A stretch of DNA of 64,000 bases from Hofstenia miamia (lineage: Eukaryota > Xenacoelomorpha > Acoela), in the NCBI GenBank assembly GCA_004352715.1, contig SCFE01000015.1, forward strand, positions 597,618-661,617. The letters are read 5' to 3'. A program made the position numbers and the translations under genes. Below the pieces are notes generated by a model. That model searched no databases and was not told the origin of the DNA. It was given only the letters and a program-made list of their open reading frames with translations. Of this stretch, positions 48,301-62,100 are shown piece after piece (the first letter of the stretch is position 1; the number at the start of each line of letters is the position of its first letter).

Positions 48301-51300
48301 ATATTTTTTAAATGCCCGCAGCGTCAATAATTATAAAGTATTAAGAACTTATTTTGTATTGTATGTTGCCTCATTTTTGAATGTTTGAATGTTTAGTTTT
48401 TATACATTTTAATGAATCATTAATGGTGGCCAGCGGACGACGTGTTGTTTTTGTCTCATCTTTGTTTTTTGAAATTTAATCAGAAGCTATTGACTAAATT
48501 TTTATAAAGAAAATTTGTCTTAGCAATATTTTGGGCTCTTAATATGTAAAACAGGCTGAATTATATAAAAATCAAGCTGTTTGCAGGAGGTGTATTATCA
48601 TACTGTAAATAAAATTCTCCTATCAAAAATGCCCATTTAATATGTCATTCCTTCTTATATTTTTCACACTATAGACATCCTGGAGACATGAACTTACTTG
48701 CATTTGTTAGAATTTTTCAAAATCTAAATTTACCCCATCCTAAGTGTGCCAACCTTCTTTATTGCTCGTTGTTGTGATACGTTATTAAAAGCAAACATAG
48801 TTAGAGAAATTGCTGCCTTGAATCTGGTACTTTCAGTTGTGTCATTCAATAAGCGCAGGGTGGCTTTGAGATAAGAACGCTTTGTTTCCTTGAGTCTTTC
48901 TATGTTTTCTGAATTGTTCAACGTTAAACAGGCCAATGTACGAGAAGCCTCTGCACACACATCAGAACTAAATGTTAAATATGCCAATCAATTAAAATAT
49001 TCACATTGATATTTATATTATTTTATTTAAATGTCTAATATAAAAATATTTGTACAAAGTTATGATTTACAAATTGGTAACTAAAGGTAAATCTACAAGT
49101 ACTTTCAGGACTAGAGATAAAGGTATTACTCCGTTATTTGCTCTATCTACAAGAACATTAGGACAGAAAATATGCTGAATTGGGAAGAATTGAAGTAACT
49201 CCGTTGAAAAATTGATAAAAAAATTACCTGTTAACAAAGAAAATTCGTGAAAAAAATGTTTACTAATTTGGAAGATTTAGAATCCAAATAGCAATTCAAT
49301 ATTATTGATTATTTTAGAGTTTTCCGATCACATTTAAAGCGAGCTTTTGTAGTAGATTCTTAGGGTCTACATAGTTTTAGGAAAATGTCATATTCAATTG
49401 CCCCAGTAAAGAGTCTAGTCCTATAAAAGGATGTGAAAATAAATTTGTATTTCACAGAAACTTTATTTTCTGGAAATTGGTAGGGTTGATAAATGTATAC
49501 TTTTGTTTTCATTAACAATTTAACAAATAATTTAAGTATCCACATGCATTAATAATATTGAAATAAATCAAATTTCATCATATTTCTTACTTACACGACA
49601 TAAAAACCAGAACTTGGCATGCTATTTGTTGACAGTTTCATCATTTCTCATAAATAATAAAATAATAATTCCTTTCCATTAAAATTTCGATAAGGCAAAG
49701 GTGAATTAATGTTTCTGGTAAAGGGTTTTATCATCTCTTAAACGTCAGAAATATATAAGTTCCGTTAGATAATTTGTCAAAATGGTAATATTGAGGTTTA
49801 AAAATTTCATCTAGACACTTGCATCACATGTTTATACAACTGCCAATCAAAGGGTAGATGTGAGTGGGATAAGCGCAGAAGTAATCGAATTTATATCAAA
49901 TGATAATTTTAATATAAAAATCGGCAATTTGTACAAAAATCAATCATCTTGGCTAAAAAACAAATGATGAAGTTCGAAAGCGGGAACACACTTGAACAGG
50001 ATCAAATCAATTACCTATATTCTTCTGATGACATTAGAATTCGAGTAATGAATGGTATTGTAAAACCATCATGCTCTTTTGCAAGAGCTAACTGTGTTGT
50101 TGGATTTGGTCTGAGGGCAACTCCATAACAGAGATTGCCAATTGCCTTGAGACACATCTGAAGCACTCGAGCATTTGATTTGGATAGCCTCAGTAGGCGA
50201 ATAATGGGGGATGTCGCGTGGTGTTGCTCCACCAGCGCAGTTTGTTGCACAACATCTTGACGCGTGAGTGCTATTAGGCATAAGCAACCAACGTACTGAA
50301 GATGGTGCGATGCAGACATTAGCATGTCTAGGATTCTACCAACCTAAACGTGCATCGTAGCATGAGTGAATAAATACATTTATTTTACCCCTATTTTACT
50401 GCTGATAACCTTTTGCTGCACACGGGATTTTCCAGCCAATGCCCAAAGCGTATACGCTGCTTGCTCTTTCATTTCGAGACTCCACATATTTAGAAGCTTG
50501 ATGAGGTAGACGTGCGCTTCCAGGTCTAAGATTTCTGCCTATATTATTCGAAAAGTTATTTTAGTAAATATAATACGTTAAATAATAGTAAAAATAATAT
50601 AAAATAAAAAATCAAATGTATATAATAGAAGATACGAAAATCGAATTTAGCAATTTGAATATTTTGTAAGTTCATTGTGGTTTTTAATGGCAACAAAATA
50701 AATATACATTATTTCTATACAGTATCATGCATGAATACAATCACATTTATAATGTAATTTAAAAATTTTGCTTAAATGTTCAATATATACCACATTTCAG
50801 CAAATCTCAACCACATGTCTTTGAAAACAAAAATTAAGAAACGAGAAATATAAATTGAGAAAAGCATAGAAAACAAAACATTACAGAGTGAATGTAATAC
50901 AATTGGAAGTTCTCAGTGAAACGCAACTTGGTTTATTTAAAACACATTTGAACGAAAGTTTACCTGAGTTGTTGGATTATCCGTTGCCAAGGCGCCTATT
51001 GCACCAGCTGCTTTGGTTTGTAGCTGTTTGTTGCGGGTCTTCATTAGGGAAATAATGTGCGGCATGCAACCTGCTGCTAGTAATCGGCACTGATTTTCAG
51101 AGTTTTTGTGACTGACAGAAGCAACAGCATCAGCAGCAACTGCTTTTAAGTTTTCTGATATTATTGCCAAAAATTCAACTAAATAACTGTCCACTCCTGA
51201 TTCCACTAGTTGCCTTTGATTTTCGCAATTATTTTCACAAAGACTAAACAATTAGATATTCACTATTATACCGTCAGTTGAACTAAATAAATTTTAAAAG

Positions 51301-54300
51301 ATATAACAAATAGCAATTTTGTTATTTAGAAAGTTGTTAGGTAAAATTTTATTTAGTGCTAGTCAATAGCCACTTACATTTGCAACCGCGTATTATCTTG
51401 TTTTACTATGCTGATTTTCTATTAAGAATATGATATTCTTATCTGTACTGATCTGTTACACCTCTAAGTCTTACATTCTTTACTTGCATTTTTTCGGATG
51501 AATATATTTTTGTTTACTGCTACTGTTTTCTGTCAACTTATTTAATTTTTAAAGAAATAATTAAGGATGTTGCAATTAATCAAATAAATATTTTATAGTA
51601 AATTAATCGCTTGCATATTTTTCATGGTGTCTCACTGAGCTGCTATAGAAAGTAAAAATTGAAAAGTAAATATAATTCCTATATACTAAAGCATATGTAA
51701 TCTTATTAAGTAATTCAAGAAAATTTTAAATTTCAGTAAGCTTCATTTTAATGGGTAACCTTGAAATTAGATTAACACTGTTAATCAGCACGTCTTCAAC
51801 TTCTGAATTGAGAGCTGCCATAACAGATTGAATGACACCTTCATCCCGCAAGATGTCTCTCATTTCAGGCAATAATTTTGCTAGATCCGCTAAGACAATG
51901 GCACAGCGTGATTCAATGTCCGGATGATAAGAGCTTTGCAGCAGTTTTATCATTTGAGAAGAACAGTTTGTCTCTTTCAGAACACGACACACTTGAATAT
52001 GTTGGGAGATATTGTTGATCATTGAGGCAGCTAATGCAATCACATCTGTGTCATAATATGAAAGCTGATTCACTATCACTGGAATGGCTTTACACTCTAA
52101 TATATCCTCCCAATAATTGGGATCTGCAATAGATAAAAATTCGAAGCATCGTAGACCACTAATTTTATATCTAAATTACAAATATTGAATATTATCGGTA
52201 ATAAAGTAAAAATATATTACTTCACGTCGTCTGAATTCACCATGCTCACTAGAAGCTCCCAAACAGGCAGTTCAGGGAATGCCTTTACTACGCAGTGCTT
52301 TACCACATTGGTGTGAACATTTAATGCAGCCAAGTGAATGAGGTTGTTGCCATTAACATCAGTGGCACCCATATCTGCACCCAATGCGTAAAGGCACTTG
52401 ATGGCGTTCAGTGCTCCAGACTGTGCGGCAAGTAGGAGTGGTGTGTAGTTTTCATCCGATTGAGTTGGAACATTAATCAACTCACGATCTTTTCTGATCA
52501 TCTAATACATTATGTTGAAATGTGTTCACAAATCAAATGATGATGCATATGCTTTTAAATCAGATAGATATGATTAATTCAATTACGGGACATAGATTGA
52601 CGCGTATCATGTGAATTCGAACAAATTAACTAGACGATGTAAGTAGAATAATGTAGTTAGCAAAATTTTACATTTTTTGTACATTCATTGATACACAGAA
52701 ATGTGTGATATTTAAATACAATTGTTTGCAATATTTTCAACTGTGGAATTGAAAAAATTTTCCAAGCTTCCGATGTGTCATTTGTAAGAAAGAAATAGAC
52801 CCGGGATCGAAAAGTTTTCAAAAGTGGTGCTTTGTTTGAAATTTTGAAATAATTATTGCTTTCAATAAATTTTTCTTAATTTGATTTCTTTGATATTTAT
52901 CTTAAGAAAAATCGGATTAATTGATATTTATAGATTTTGCCTAAAGATTTGGCCAAGCCTGCAAAGTAATTGGACTTAAAAAAATCAATATTTATTAATT
53001 TTTTGGTAAATTTTAAGGTCCTGTCGAAAAAGGTTTATGAAAAACGAATGGATAAGGGTTGCTTTCTGAAAGAGTTTCGTATTTTGACATAATATCTAAG
53101 CAATACAATCTCGAACGGTTTGGTTAGGAATCAATACTTTACTAAGTAATACCTTGTACAAAATACTGATGTGGTCAAAGTATGCAGCACAATGCACTGG
53201 TAGCCAACCACGCTTGTCAAATAACTTTTGAGAAGCGCGAAATGCTAGTAAGACATCTGTGGCCTCAAGGCTTCCATATGAAGCTGATAGGTGAAGTGCT
53301 GTAGAGCCTTGTAATTTGTGAAAATGCTGGTGTTGTCTAACATTGATGAAAATTCCATTTTGCAGCAGATAAAATATAATATTTGGCTAAAGTATGCGTT
53401 TAATATTTTAACAAATCATAATTGTAAGTGTAATTACGCCATCTATCGAACTTTGGCATTTTAACAATTTAATAGTTGCAAATTTGCTATAGCACATATC
53501 AACTGTTAATGGATAATTATATAATAAATCATTTTAAATTATAGACATCAAACAGTCACAATATTTCGAATGCGAAGTGTTTCATTTATGAACATGGCAT
53601 CATATTAGATCAACAACATCTCAATTCTTTTTATAGAAAAACAGTACTATTTCAGTGGCTGATCCAGAATTTTTTCTTTTGATTGAATTTTACCTGTGCA
53701 AGTGACATCGACGGATTTTCCAATAAATATTCGCAGTATAACATGGATTATTGATAGCATATAATTTCAATCGAAAAATTACAAATATGTACAAATTTCG
53801 TGCCACTTCTATATTTATAAAATACATAAGGAAAAGTTGCTAAGCTTAAAGCAATATGGACAAAACTTAAGGGTCAAAATGCATCGATACAGACAGACAT
53901 GTGTACTCATATGACCCTAAGGCACAAACAAAATAATATTAATCTATTCCGCTGCTGACTTTCTTGATACTAATGTCTACTAAGTAATATAAGGGTAAAA
54001 TAGGTTGCCTTATATTAGTGATTGAAAAGACTTTAGGTCCTTAACCCTATTTAACCTAGGTATTTTTCTTATCTGTGATAGTTTCCTTAAAAAAATTTTA
54101 TGCGTAAATATCTCATAACTAACAATGATATGTACACTCTGAACCAGAAATGGACATGAACCGAAAATTTAAGAACAATCCCGCCCGGCCCAATAAAAAT
54201 TAATGCCAACTCGGCCCATTTTATGCCAATTTTTATAATGCTTGTCAAAAAAATTTCCTTAATTTGTCGGTTTGCTCCACCAAAATTTAAACATTGAAAT

Positions 54301-57300
54301 CGAAAATTCTAAATTGAAATTTTGAAAAGTTATGATACTAATGCAAAATTTCCAAAATGAAAATTGTATTTTTCAACTTAGTAATTATAACTTGTATAAA
54401 ATTCACTGTATTTGCGTGGACAGTTAGGGAATAGTCCGTTTTTTAAGAATGTTGCCCATATTTGCTATTTTTTTGTCCAAACCCCGTCCAAGCTCTGCCT
54501 GGCCCAGCCCATGTCCATCTTTGCTCTGAACGCACTGAGACTTATGATTCTACACAGTCGTGGCACTACGCTCTCCAACTTTTGTACAGTGTGCCTGAAT
54601 GGTGTTTTGGCGGTGTATTTACAGAAAAAATATTTATGGTTAGTTGTTGCTCCAAAGAGCTTTATATTATATCATTATCTCAAAACTAGGCAGGGGGAGA
54701 ATTTGAAAATCCGATGTTTCATTGCAAATTTCCCTTACGTCAAGATTAATTTTGAACTCAAATGTTAAAAATAATGGGGAGTACATTTACTCATAGAGGA
54801 AATCCATATCCAAGGATTTCCCAATTTCTTAATACGATACTTTATATGTGTTATGCGAATAGAAAAAGAGGCCATGACACTGCTTCTATTCTTAATGCTA
54901 GAGGTTACATTAATAAATATTATTCATAAAATTAAATTTTGAAAAATTAAATGATCTGGCAAGCCTATTTTGATGTGTTTTTCACATTATGATTCAAATT
55001 TTAAGTTATAACTTTAATAATTTTCATTTAGTCTGTCGCTTGTATTGTTTTGAGCACCTTGTATGCATATTTACAACTACGCATATTTCCCTATACACTG
55101 CATACCTGATTATTGATAGCAGCGGTGTGTATCAAAGAGTTCCCATTCTCATCTTGTTTGTGCACTTCTGAACTGTTACCGCATTCAATTAATGATCGCA
55201 TAATGGCTAAAATCCCAATTTCTGCTGCAACACGAATCCCGTTCTGCGGAATGATTAGATTCATTGCTTTTTTGAATCCATATTTTTTCTTGAAAAATTC
55301 CTTGATTTCTTCTTCTTTAAATACAGCACGTTTTTCTTGTTTCAGCTGAAAGTCCTGAAAGACATCACACCACTTAGGAAGAGCAGGTTTCCCACCAGAG
55401 AAAGGCTCTAACGACAACAGTATAGAGTAATATTTCTTATTTTTTAGTTCAACTACTGGCACTGGGTATGAATCAGAATAAGCGTTTGCAGAAGAAATAA
55501 GCTTATCTAGAGCCTCTCGACTAAAGTTGAGTAATTCTTGATACTTTTCCTTTAGTTCACAGTTATCAACTAGTTCGTCTGGAGTTTCAGGATCAAAGGA
55601 TATATTTCCATTCAGACTGAAGTATTCTTCTTTAGTAAACCTGAAATGCTTGCATTTAAATTTCTCATCTTTAAAATGTGGTGGGAATTCTCTTTCAGTT
55701 AGTGTTTCATCAGACGAATAAAATATATTTGGAAGCAGTCTGTTAATATCAACAATTTTTTGTTTTCTCTTGAGATATGTTAATAATAGTGATAGAGAAC
55801 TGATTATTTTTCCATGAGCCAAATTTTTTCTGACATCTGGTCTTTTTTTCAATGATGATTCTACAATAGAAGAATGGTGACGCAGCTGAAATTGAATCGG
55901 ATTGTACACATGTTGAGCATCATTAAAGAGTTTACATGAGGTACCGATTTTAAAATCTGGTTCTAATATCAACACATTTTCTACCATTGAGAACTTCTTT
56001 TGATAAAGTATCATATACATTGAATATTTGTCTATGTTTTTCATCAAGATATCCATATCTTCTACAGTTGCCTCAACCTTATCCTCATAAATATTTAAGA
56101 AAGTATCATCAGAAGTTACATCTTTAATTACAGCTCCAGTTCCTTCTGATGCATTGGTAAATTTCTTTGAGATATTAATGTTTTTCTCAGGTATACCAGC
56201 TGCATTAACTCCCAGCACAGTTCTCCATTTATCATTGAATTTTTGACGTTGTTCTTTAGTAGAAAAATAGCTTCCGTGCCAGAAAGTTTTTACCTAAGCA
56301 ATGAACTATTTTATTCTAATACTGATAAAATACTTCAGAAAGATATGAAAAGTTTCTTGAAATTGTAGGATCGAAAACATTTTTAGTAAATTACTGGCAA
56401 AATCTCGTTTTAATTTTGAATGCAAAATGATTTCAATTTTCTTACGGTATAGGCTTTGAAATTCAAGGCTTACAGATGTATTAAAGTTTTTTAAGAACAT
56501 GGAAAGCCTCGAAAATGTTTTAGGGCTATTTAGAAAAAATACTCCTTACTATTATTTCACGTTGTATCTATTTCTCAAAGTTTTTATAAATTTTGAAAGA
56601 TTTCAAAAAAATTTGGGAGAAACAATGATTGCCCATAAATTATCAAAATTGATACAAGTACTTGATTTTCTCGGATTGACAAAATAAATGTTGCACAAAG
56701 AATCCACATAGCTATTTTTACAAATTTCAACTGTATTTAGTGGAATCTAAATTCATAAAAAATTATTTTTCGATTGATACAACGTATTCTCTAAAAAAAT
56801 TGTATTAAGATTTTAGTTGAAAAATCAAATTTTGGTAGGAAGTATTTTGGATAGACATTATCAGCAGATAACTAGCAAAAGTGGAAGGCTTTGTTTTAAT
56901 CATAAATTTCTTTGTATATAATAAATAAAGTGCTTATAATCTATCAACACTAAAATTAACCCAAATTACAATTACATCAGAGTGGGTAAAGAAATGTTAA
57001 ATGCCAAAAAATACTACTTAACTGGTTAAATGTAGGGCCTATCAGGTTAAGTGCTAAAAAATCCAAAAACTTCTTTTCGGATCAAAAACGTATAAAAAAT
57101 TTCCAATTTGTTACATGTTTAAAAATTAATTAACATAATGCAACATAGTCAATAATTCAATGCTTAAGCATAACCCACAAAATTTCATTTTGTGTTGAGC
57201 CAAACTAACCAGTAGGTTTTTCAAGTGTTAAATTTGATGAGATAATTCATACGAAAAGTAAAATTCTTACAGCGTAGTCCAACTCTATAAGAATTTGCCC

Positions 57301-57573
57301 TATCAGACTATTGTGGTAGGCTGGTGTGAGATCAACGGCAGTGCTTTTGTCGAAGTTTGGAATGAGAGAAATAGAGGGTACTTGATTAAACATGTAAATA
57401 CCAATAACCAACTCTCTAATTATTTGGTGTAATTCTCTGAAATCTAAAGCTGGGTAGTTTTCTTCGGCAGGAATCAATAACAGTATATCTGAATCAGGGA
57501 TTCTCGGATCATTGATCAAACCCATTGGATTCTCAACACGAATTTTGGAATCTGTTAGAAGCCAACTCGTTTC
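45379..57573 (-). CDS. ANKAR: ankyrin and armadillo repeat-containing protein (ANKAR orthologue)
   Basis: Eleven exons, in transcript order: 57573-57271, 56293-55106, 53386-53153, 52501-52221, 52170-51760, 51243-50964, 50538-50389, 50343-50015, 48967-48734, 46799-46527, 45778-45379. All use GT/AG, every phase matches, and the total is 4083 nt, exactly 1361 codons with stop. Residues 1-430 are the N-terminal region (ELDYA|VKTFWHGSYF junction). About 430-670 are ankyrin repeats (NGNSLIHTAAI, GSTALHLSASYG, NYTPLLLAAQSG, GNNLIHLAALN). About 670-1260 are armadillo repeats (IQVCRVLKETNCSSQMIKLL, AAGAIGALATDNPTTQ, KEQAAYTLWALAG, RKASAIALGYLSYN). The tail is Ser/Arg/Thr-rich and ends TIADSF. Human ANKAR is about 1430 residues, so only a short start exon is missing upstream of 57573. 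Such proteins act as protein-binding scaffolds; the precise role is not established. One intron is only 45 bp. Confidence 0.92.
46903..48581. repeat. ~650-bp intronic duplication with exon fragment
   Basis: 46903-47551 and 47935-48581 are near-identical (difference: a 2-bp change in an internal AT run). Copy 1 starts directly after a 16-bp gap (46887-46902). At its end, 47553-47628 is a 76-bp apparently identical copy of the ANKAR exon segment 46685-46760, followed by unrelated sequence (47629-47840, including a GTCCCCC/ACGTACGCCCCT hAT-end-like patch). All lies in the intron between the 48734-48967 and 46527-46799 exons. Confidence 0.9.
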
Positions 57574-58440
57574 CTGAAATGTAAGCAATGTCAATTGTAA
57601 TCAGACTAATTTACATGTAGTGTAATGATAGAGATTCTGTCTGAATTTAATTCAGGTGTTGCACATAATTACACCTGAACAAACGGTAGTAGCAATGTTA
57701 ATATGATATTAGCAATAAATACAAATATTTAGGTTGTGAATAACATTATTGTAATTTATAGTTGAATCATTGCTGATAAAAGCTCGATTCTAATTAACCA
57801 TTAGAGTTGTTGACCTGGGTTCCTGCACAAACATTATAGTAGTATTGTGGTCATCATCATATACCTACCACCAAAAAGAAGAAAAAGAGAATATAATTAG
57901 GAAATGAGAATAGCAATGTTGCAAATTTCTTGCAAATACAGTACTTGGAGGTGCTAATAAGAAATCCTTAAACATTTTGGAAAACATTTAGAAAACATGA
58001 CAAATAAGGCCACTTATAACACTAATAAAGTCAACTAGACATTGCGTATGTGTCCGATATAACTGTATATGATTGCCAAATAAAGTCAGATATCCGCTTA
58101 GAAAGAAGTTAACCATCAATAACGCAAATATTAATGAAATGGGTAAGTTGATTAGGGAAATGAATGATTTTCCTGGGGAAAATAATTCATTGGATCGACA
58201 AATATTTGCCATTGATGGTGAAATAGTAAAATTATTAAAATTTTACCGATTAAACAAAAAATAAGTGATGCAGCACTTAAATTGATACTAACAAACCAAA
58301 AAACCAAAAAAACAATTAATAAAGGCTGCCAAAAAAAACTGAGCTAAACGCAAACAACGAAATATAAACAAATATGTAAGATTAGAGCGCATAAAAGAAA
58401 TACAAGATGAATAGGATCGGAGCGCATTAGCTTAATTTAG
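57574..58440. other. 5' side of ANKAR; no exon found
   Basis: The missing ANKAR start exon should lie here or farther right, but no phase-compatible candidate was convincing. A 63-codon + strand frame (58073-58264, MPNKVRYPLRKK...) is lysine-rich and unidentified. Confidence 0.45.
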
Positions 58441-59137
58441 GGTTTACTTCTTACAATGTTACCAATGCTATGATGACCAGGAGTTACTGAGTCAATGGTT
58501 AATGATCATAGTAATAATTTCCTCTTCACTTTCATGGTCAAAACATGTTTCATTAAAAAGTAAGAAGTTCGCCTCTTCTGTCTTCACTGCCGAATTCACG
58601 TAATTCTCGTTCGAAATAAATTCTCTTTAAATAATATTATCTCTTCACTCTGTGCTATAATTCCCAATGCTGCAATCTAAATTCCTTTTCTTCTATTAAA
58701 CTTGACAGGCTCTTACACTGCGGCCTTCGCTGGATCTTCTCTTTTAACCAAGCTTACCTAAAACTTCTTGTTAACTCTAGACTTTTGCCAAATTCCCTGT
58801 ACCTCAAGTTTCTAGATCTCACCTCTCTTAACAAATTACTTCTTGTCATTTATGATTTCGATTTTCCCAATTTTCTTAAATTCTCAAATCCTACATATAA
58901 CTCTCGTTTTTCATCTTATGTCTTGTTTCATCTCCCTCGCATTAACAAAGCAATTTGTTCTCAATTTGGTTTTAATATAAATGCGATCTCTTCCCTTTCT
59001 GTGCCTGTTTCTCCTGTCACAAATTTCTCTAACTTTTTTCATATTTTTCTCTGTATAAATATATTTTAATCTATTTGTATACACCACTTTGTGGTGCAAT
59101 ACATTACTACTACTATTATTATTATTATTATTATTAT
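58440..59137 (+). mobile_element. 3' end of a LINE with (ATT)n tail
   Basis: An open frame ending at 59069 includes LLVIYDFDFPNFLKF and YNSRFSSYVLFHLPRINKA. This resembles the C-terminal RT extension of CR1/L2/jockey-type LINEs (YNTRxSS ... LPRxxT). It is followed by a short 3' UTR with a perfect hairpin CACCACTTTGTGGTG (59080-59094) and then ACATTACTACTACT leading into (ATT)n at 59113-59137. The upstream portion is degenerate. Assignment rests on weak similarity plus tail structure. Confidence 0.45.
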
Positions 59138-59186
59138 CCTTGCTTTCTCACAGCTTCATGCTGGTATCCCTCTCAGCTTGGGGAAC

Positions 59187-62100
59187 TCACCAGTTCCCAG
59201 GGAGTCTGAGAGCTTTCCTCAGGACTCTAGCTGTTCCTAACAATGCTGCCTTCTGTGCTACTGCTCCTCCCCACTTTGGTACTCCCAACTCCTCCAAGTA
59301 TCTCTTATGCTTCTTACTCACTGCTCCTAGTGCTCCTACAACTACCGGGACTACTTCAACCTTCTTTAACTTCCACAGCCTTTCTATTTCCTCTGCCAAC
59401 TCTCTGTACTTGTCTATCTTCTCTTTCTCCTTGCTTTCTACATTTCTGTCCTTTGGTACTGCTATGTCTATCACTGTTCCTAATCTTTTCTCTTTGTCTA
59501 CCACTACTATGTCTGGCCTCCGTGCTTCTATCACTTTGCTCGTCTGTATGTTGAAGTCCCACAGTATCTTAACCTCCTCATTTTCTATGATGCCCTGTGG
59601 CTTGTGCTCATACCACTTGTCTCCTGCTTCTAACCCATGCTGCCTGCTCAAACTCCAGTGTACCATTCTTCCCACCTTGTCATGCCTGAACTTATACTCA
59701 TTCTGTGCCAACTTCTCACACCCTGCTATCAGATGATCTACTGTCTCCGCCTCTTTCTTACATAGCCTACACTTATCACTTACTTCTACTCTTCTGTCTA
59801 TATGCTTCTTCACCCAGTTTGTTCTTATTGCTTGCTCCTGTGCTGCCATTATCAGTGCTTCTGTTTCTCTCTTCAGTCCTGCCTTCTTTAACCACTTGTT
59901 GCTCTCTTCTCTATCACACTTTTCTGTGTTCCTCCAGTATTCTCCATGCATTGCCTTCTGCCTATACCTTGTTTGTCTCTCTGATTCCATCCTACTCTGG
60001 TATATCTTCTTTCCTTCACTCTCAGTTCTTATCTTCTTTAACTCCTTAGTGACCTCCAGTATTGACCCTCTAGGTTGCTCTTCTACATATTCCTTTAGCC
60101 CTAGTGCTTCTGCTTCTACAGTTTCCTCCACACTTAGCAGCCCTTTACCTCCCTTATGCCTTGTCATGTACAGCCTATCTACATCTCCATTGAGGTTGAA
60201 TGCTCTCTCTGCTGCTAGTATCTTCCTTGTCTCCCTGTCTAATTCCCTCAGTTCATTCTTATTCCACCTAACTATTCCTGCCGAATATCTCAACACTGGT
60301 ATTGCCCACGTATTAATTGCCTTTATGCTGTTCTGCCCATTCAATGCTGACTTCTGTAGTACCTTCCTTACTCTCCTCTTGTACTCTTTCCTTAGCCTCA
60401 TCTTCATTTCCATGTGATCTGTTCTGTCCTTCTCTATTACTCCTAAGTACTTGTACCCCTCCTTGACTTCCTCAATCTTATCCCCACTGCTTGTCCTCAA
60501 GCCCTCCCCATCCACACACTTGCCTCTGGTCATTGTCACTGCTGCACACTTTCCTAATCCAAACTCCAACCCTGAATCTCTGCTTGCCTTCTCCAATGTC
60601 TCCACTTGCTTCTGCAACATCTTCCTTGAACTAGCATACATCTTCAGGTCGTCCATGTACCACAGGTGACTTACTTCTCTACCATTCTTCTCCATCTTAT
60701 ACCCTATGCCTGTCTCCTTTAACTTTTCTGTGATAGGGATTAAGCTAACTACAAACAGTAGTGGTGCTAAGCTGTCTCCCTGGAATATGCCTCGCCTAAA
60801 CCTCAACCTATGCCCATCTATCTCAGTCTGCCACTTTCCCATCTCTCTCTCTAGAAACTCAACCCATTTCTGCGAAACTCCATTAGCCTCTAACGTCTTC
60901 AATACCCACTTATGTGATATACTGTCATATGCCTTCCTGTAGTCTATCCATGCCATTGCCAAGTTTGTCTTCCTTCTTCTACAATTCTCCACCACTGCCT
61001 GGTCTATCAACAACTGATCTTTGCATCCTCTCGTCTTTGTCCTACATCCCTTCTGCTCCTCTGGTATCAACCTATTCTGTTCTAAGTAACATGCCAGCCT
61101 ACTTGAAATCACTGAAGTTAGCAATTTCCACGTTGTTGGCAGACATGTTATTGGCCTGAAGTTGCTTGCCTCACTACCTTTCTTTGGGTCCTTCTGTATC
61201 AGAAATGTCCTTCCCACTACCATCCACTCTGGACACTCACTCACCACACACTCCTCCAATGCTACTGCTAGTCTCTCATGCACACTTGTGAACTTCTTCA
61301 GCCAATACCCATGTACCTCATCTCTGCCTGGCGCCTTCCAGTTCTTCATCTTCTTTAGAGCCTCCTTCAGCCTTACAGTTGTGATTACTTCTTCTTCTTG
61401 CCTGGCTTCTTTCTGCATCTGTACATTCTCTATCTCTGGTCCCGCACTTCCCCATATATTCTCCCAGAACCTTACTGCATCTTCGCCTGCTCTAGCTGTA
61501 GCCTTTTCTCCTGCATCTAGTTCTTTGTAGAATCTTCCTTCTTGGGTCTCAAACTTCATATTGTCTCTTGCCTGCTTTGCCCTTGCCCTATACTTTCTCA
61601 GTTTCTCAGCTTCTTCAACTAATCTCTGCTTAAGCTCTTCTCTTGCAGTTTCTATAGTCTTCCCCTTACCTACCCTGCTCCTGTCCTGCACTGCCTTACT
61701 TGTCCTGATCTTCCCTATTTGCTGCCTAATTTTTGCCACTTTATTCTCAATTCTTCTTTTCCATGTTGGATTTCTGTCTCCCTTATCTTCTTGTCGCCTT
61801 TTCTTCTTCATTTCCATGCCTACATTCTTCAGCACCTCACATGCACCTGCATATACTAAGCTATTTACTTCTGTAACACTCCATACAACTATCCTCTCCA
61901 ACACTTTATTGACTTTTGCNNNNNNNNNNNNNNNNNNNNNNNNNNNNNNNNNNNNNNNNNNNNNNNNNNNNNNNNNNNNNNNNNNNNNNNNNNNNNNNNN
62001 NNNNNNNNNNNNNNNNNNNNNNNNNNNNNNNNNNNNNNNNNNNNNNNNNNNNNNNNNNNNNNNNNNNNNNNNNNNNNNNNNNNNNNNNNNNNNNNNNNNN

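Noticed and set aside
46903-48581. CRISPR-like or satellite array
   Set aside because: Only two copies, long units without spacers, inside an intron of an animal gene.
57785-57870. Possible upstream ANKAR exon (VYDDDHNTTIMFVQEP)
   Set aside because: It lacks a donor in phase 0, which the 57573 acceptor requires.
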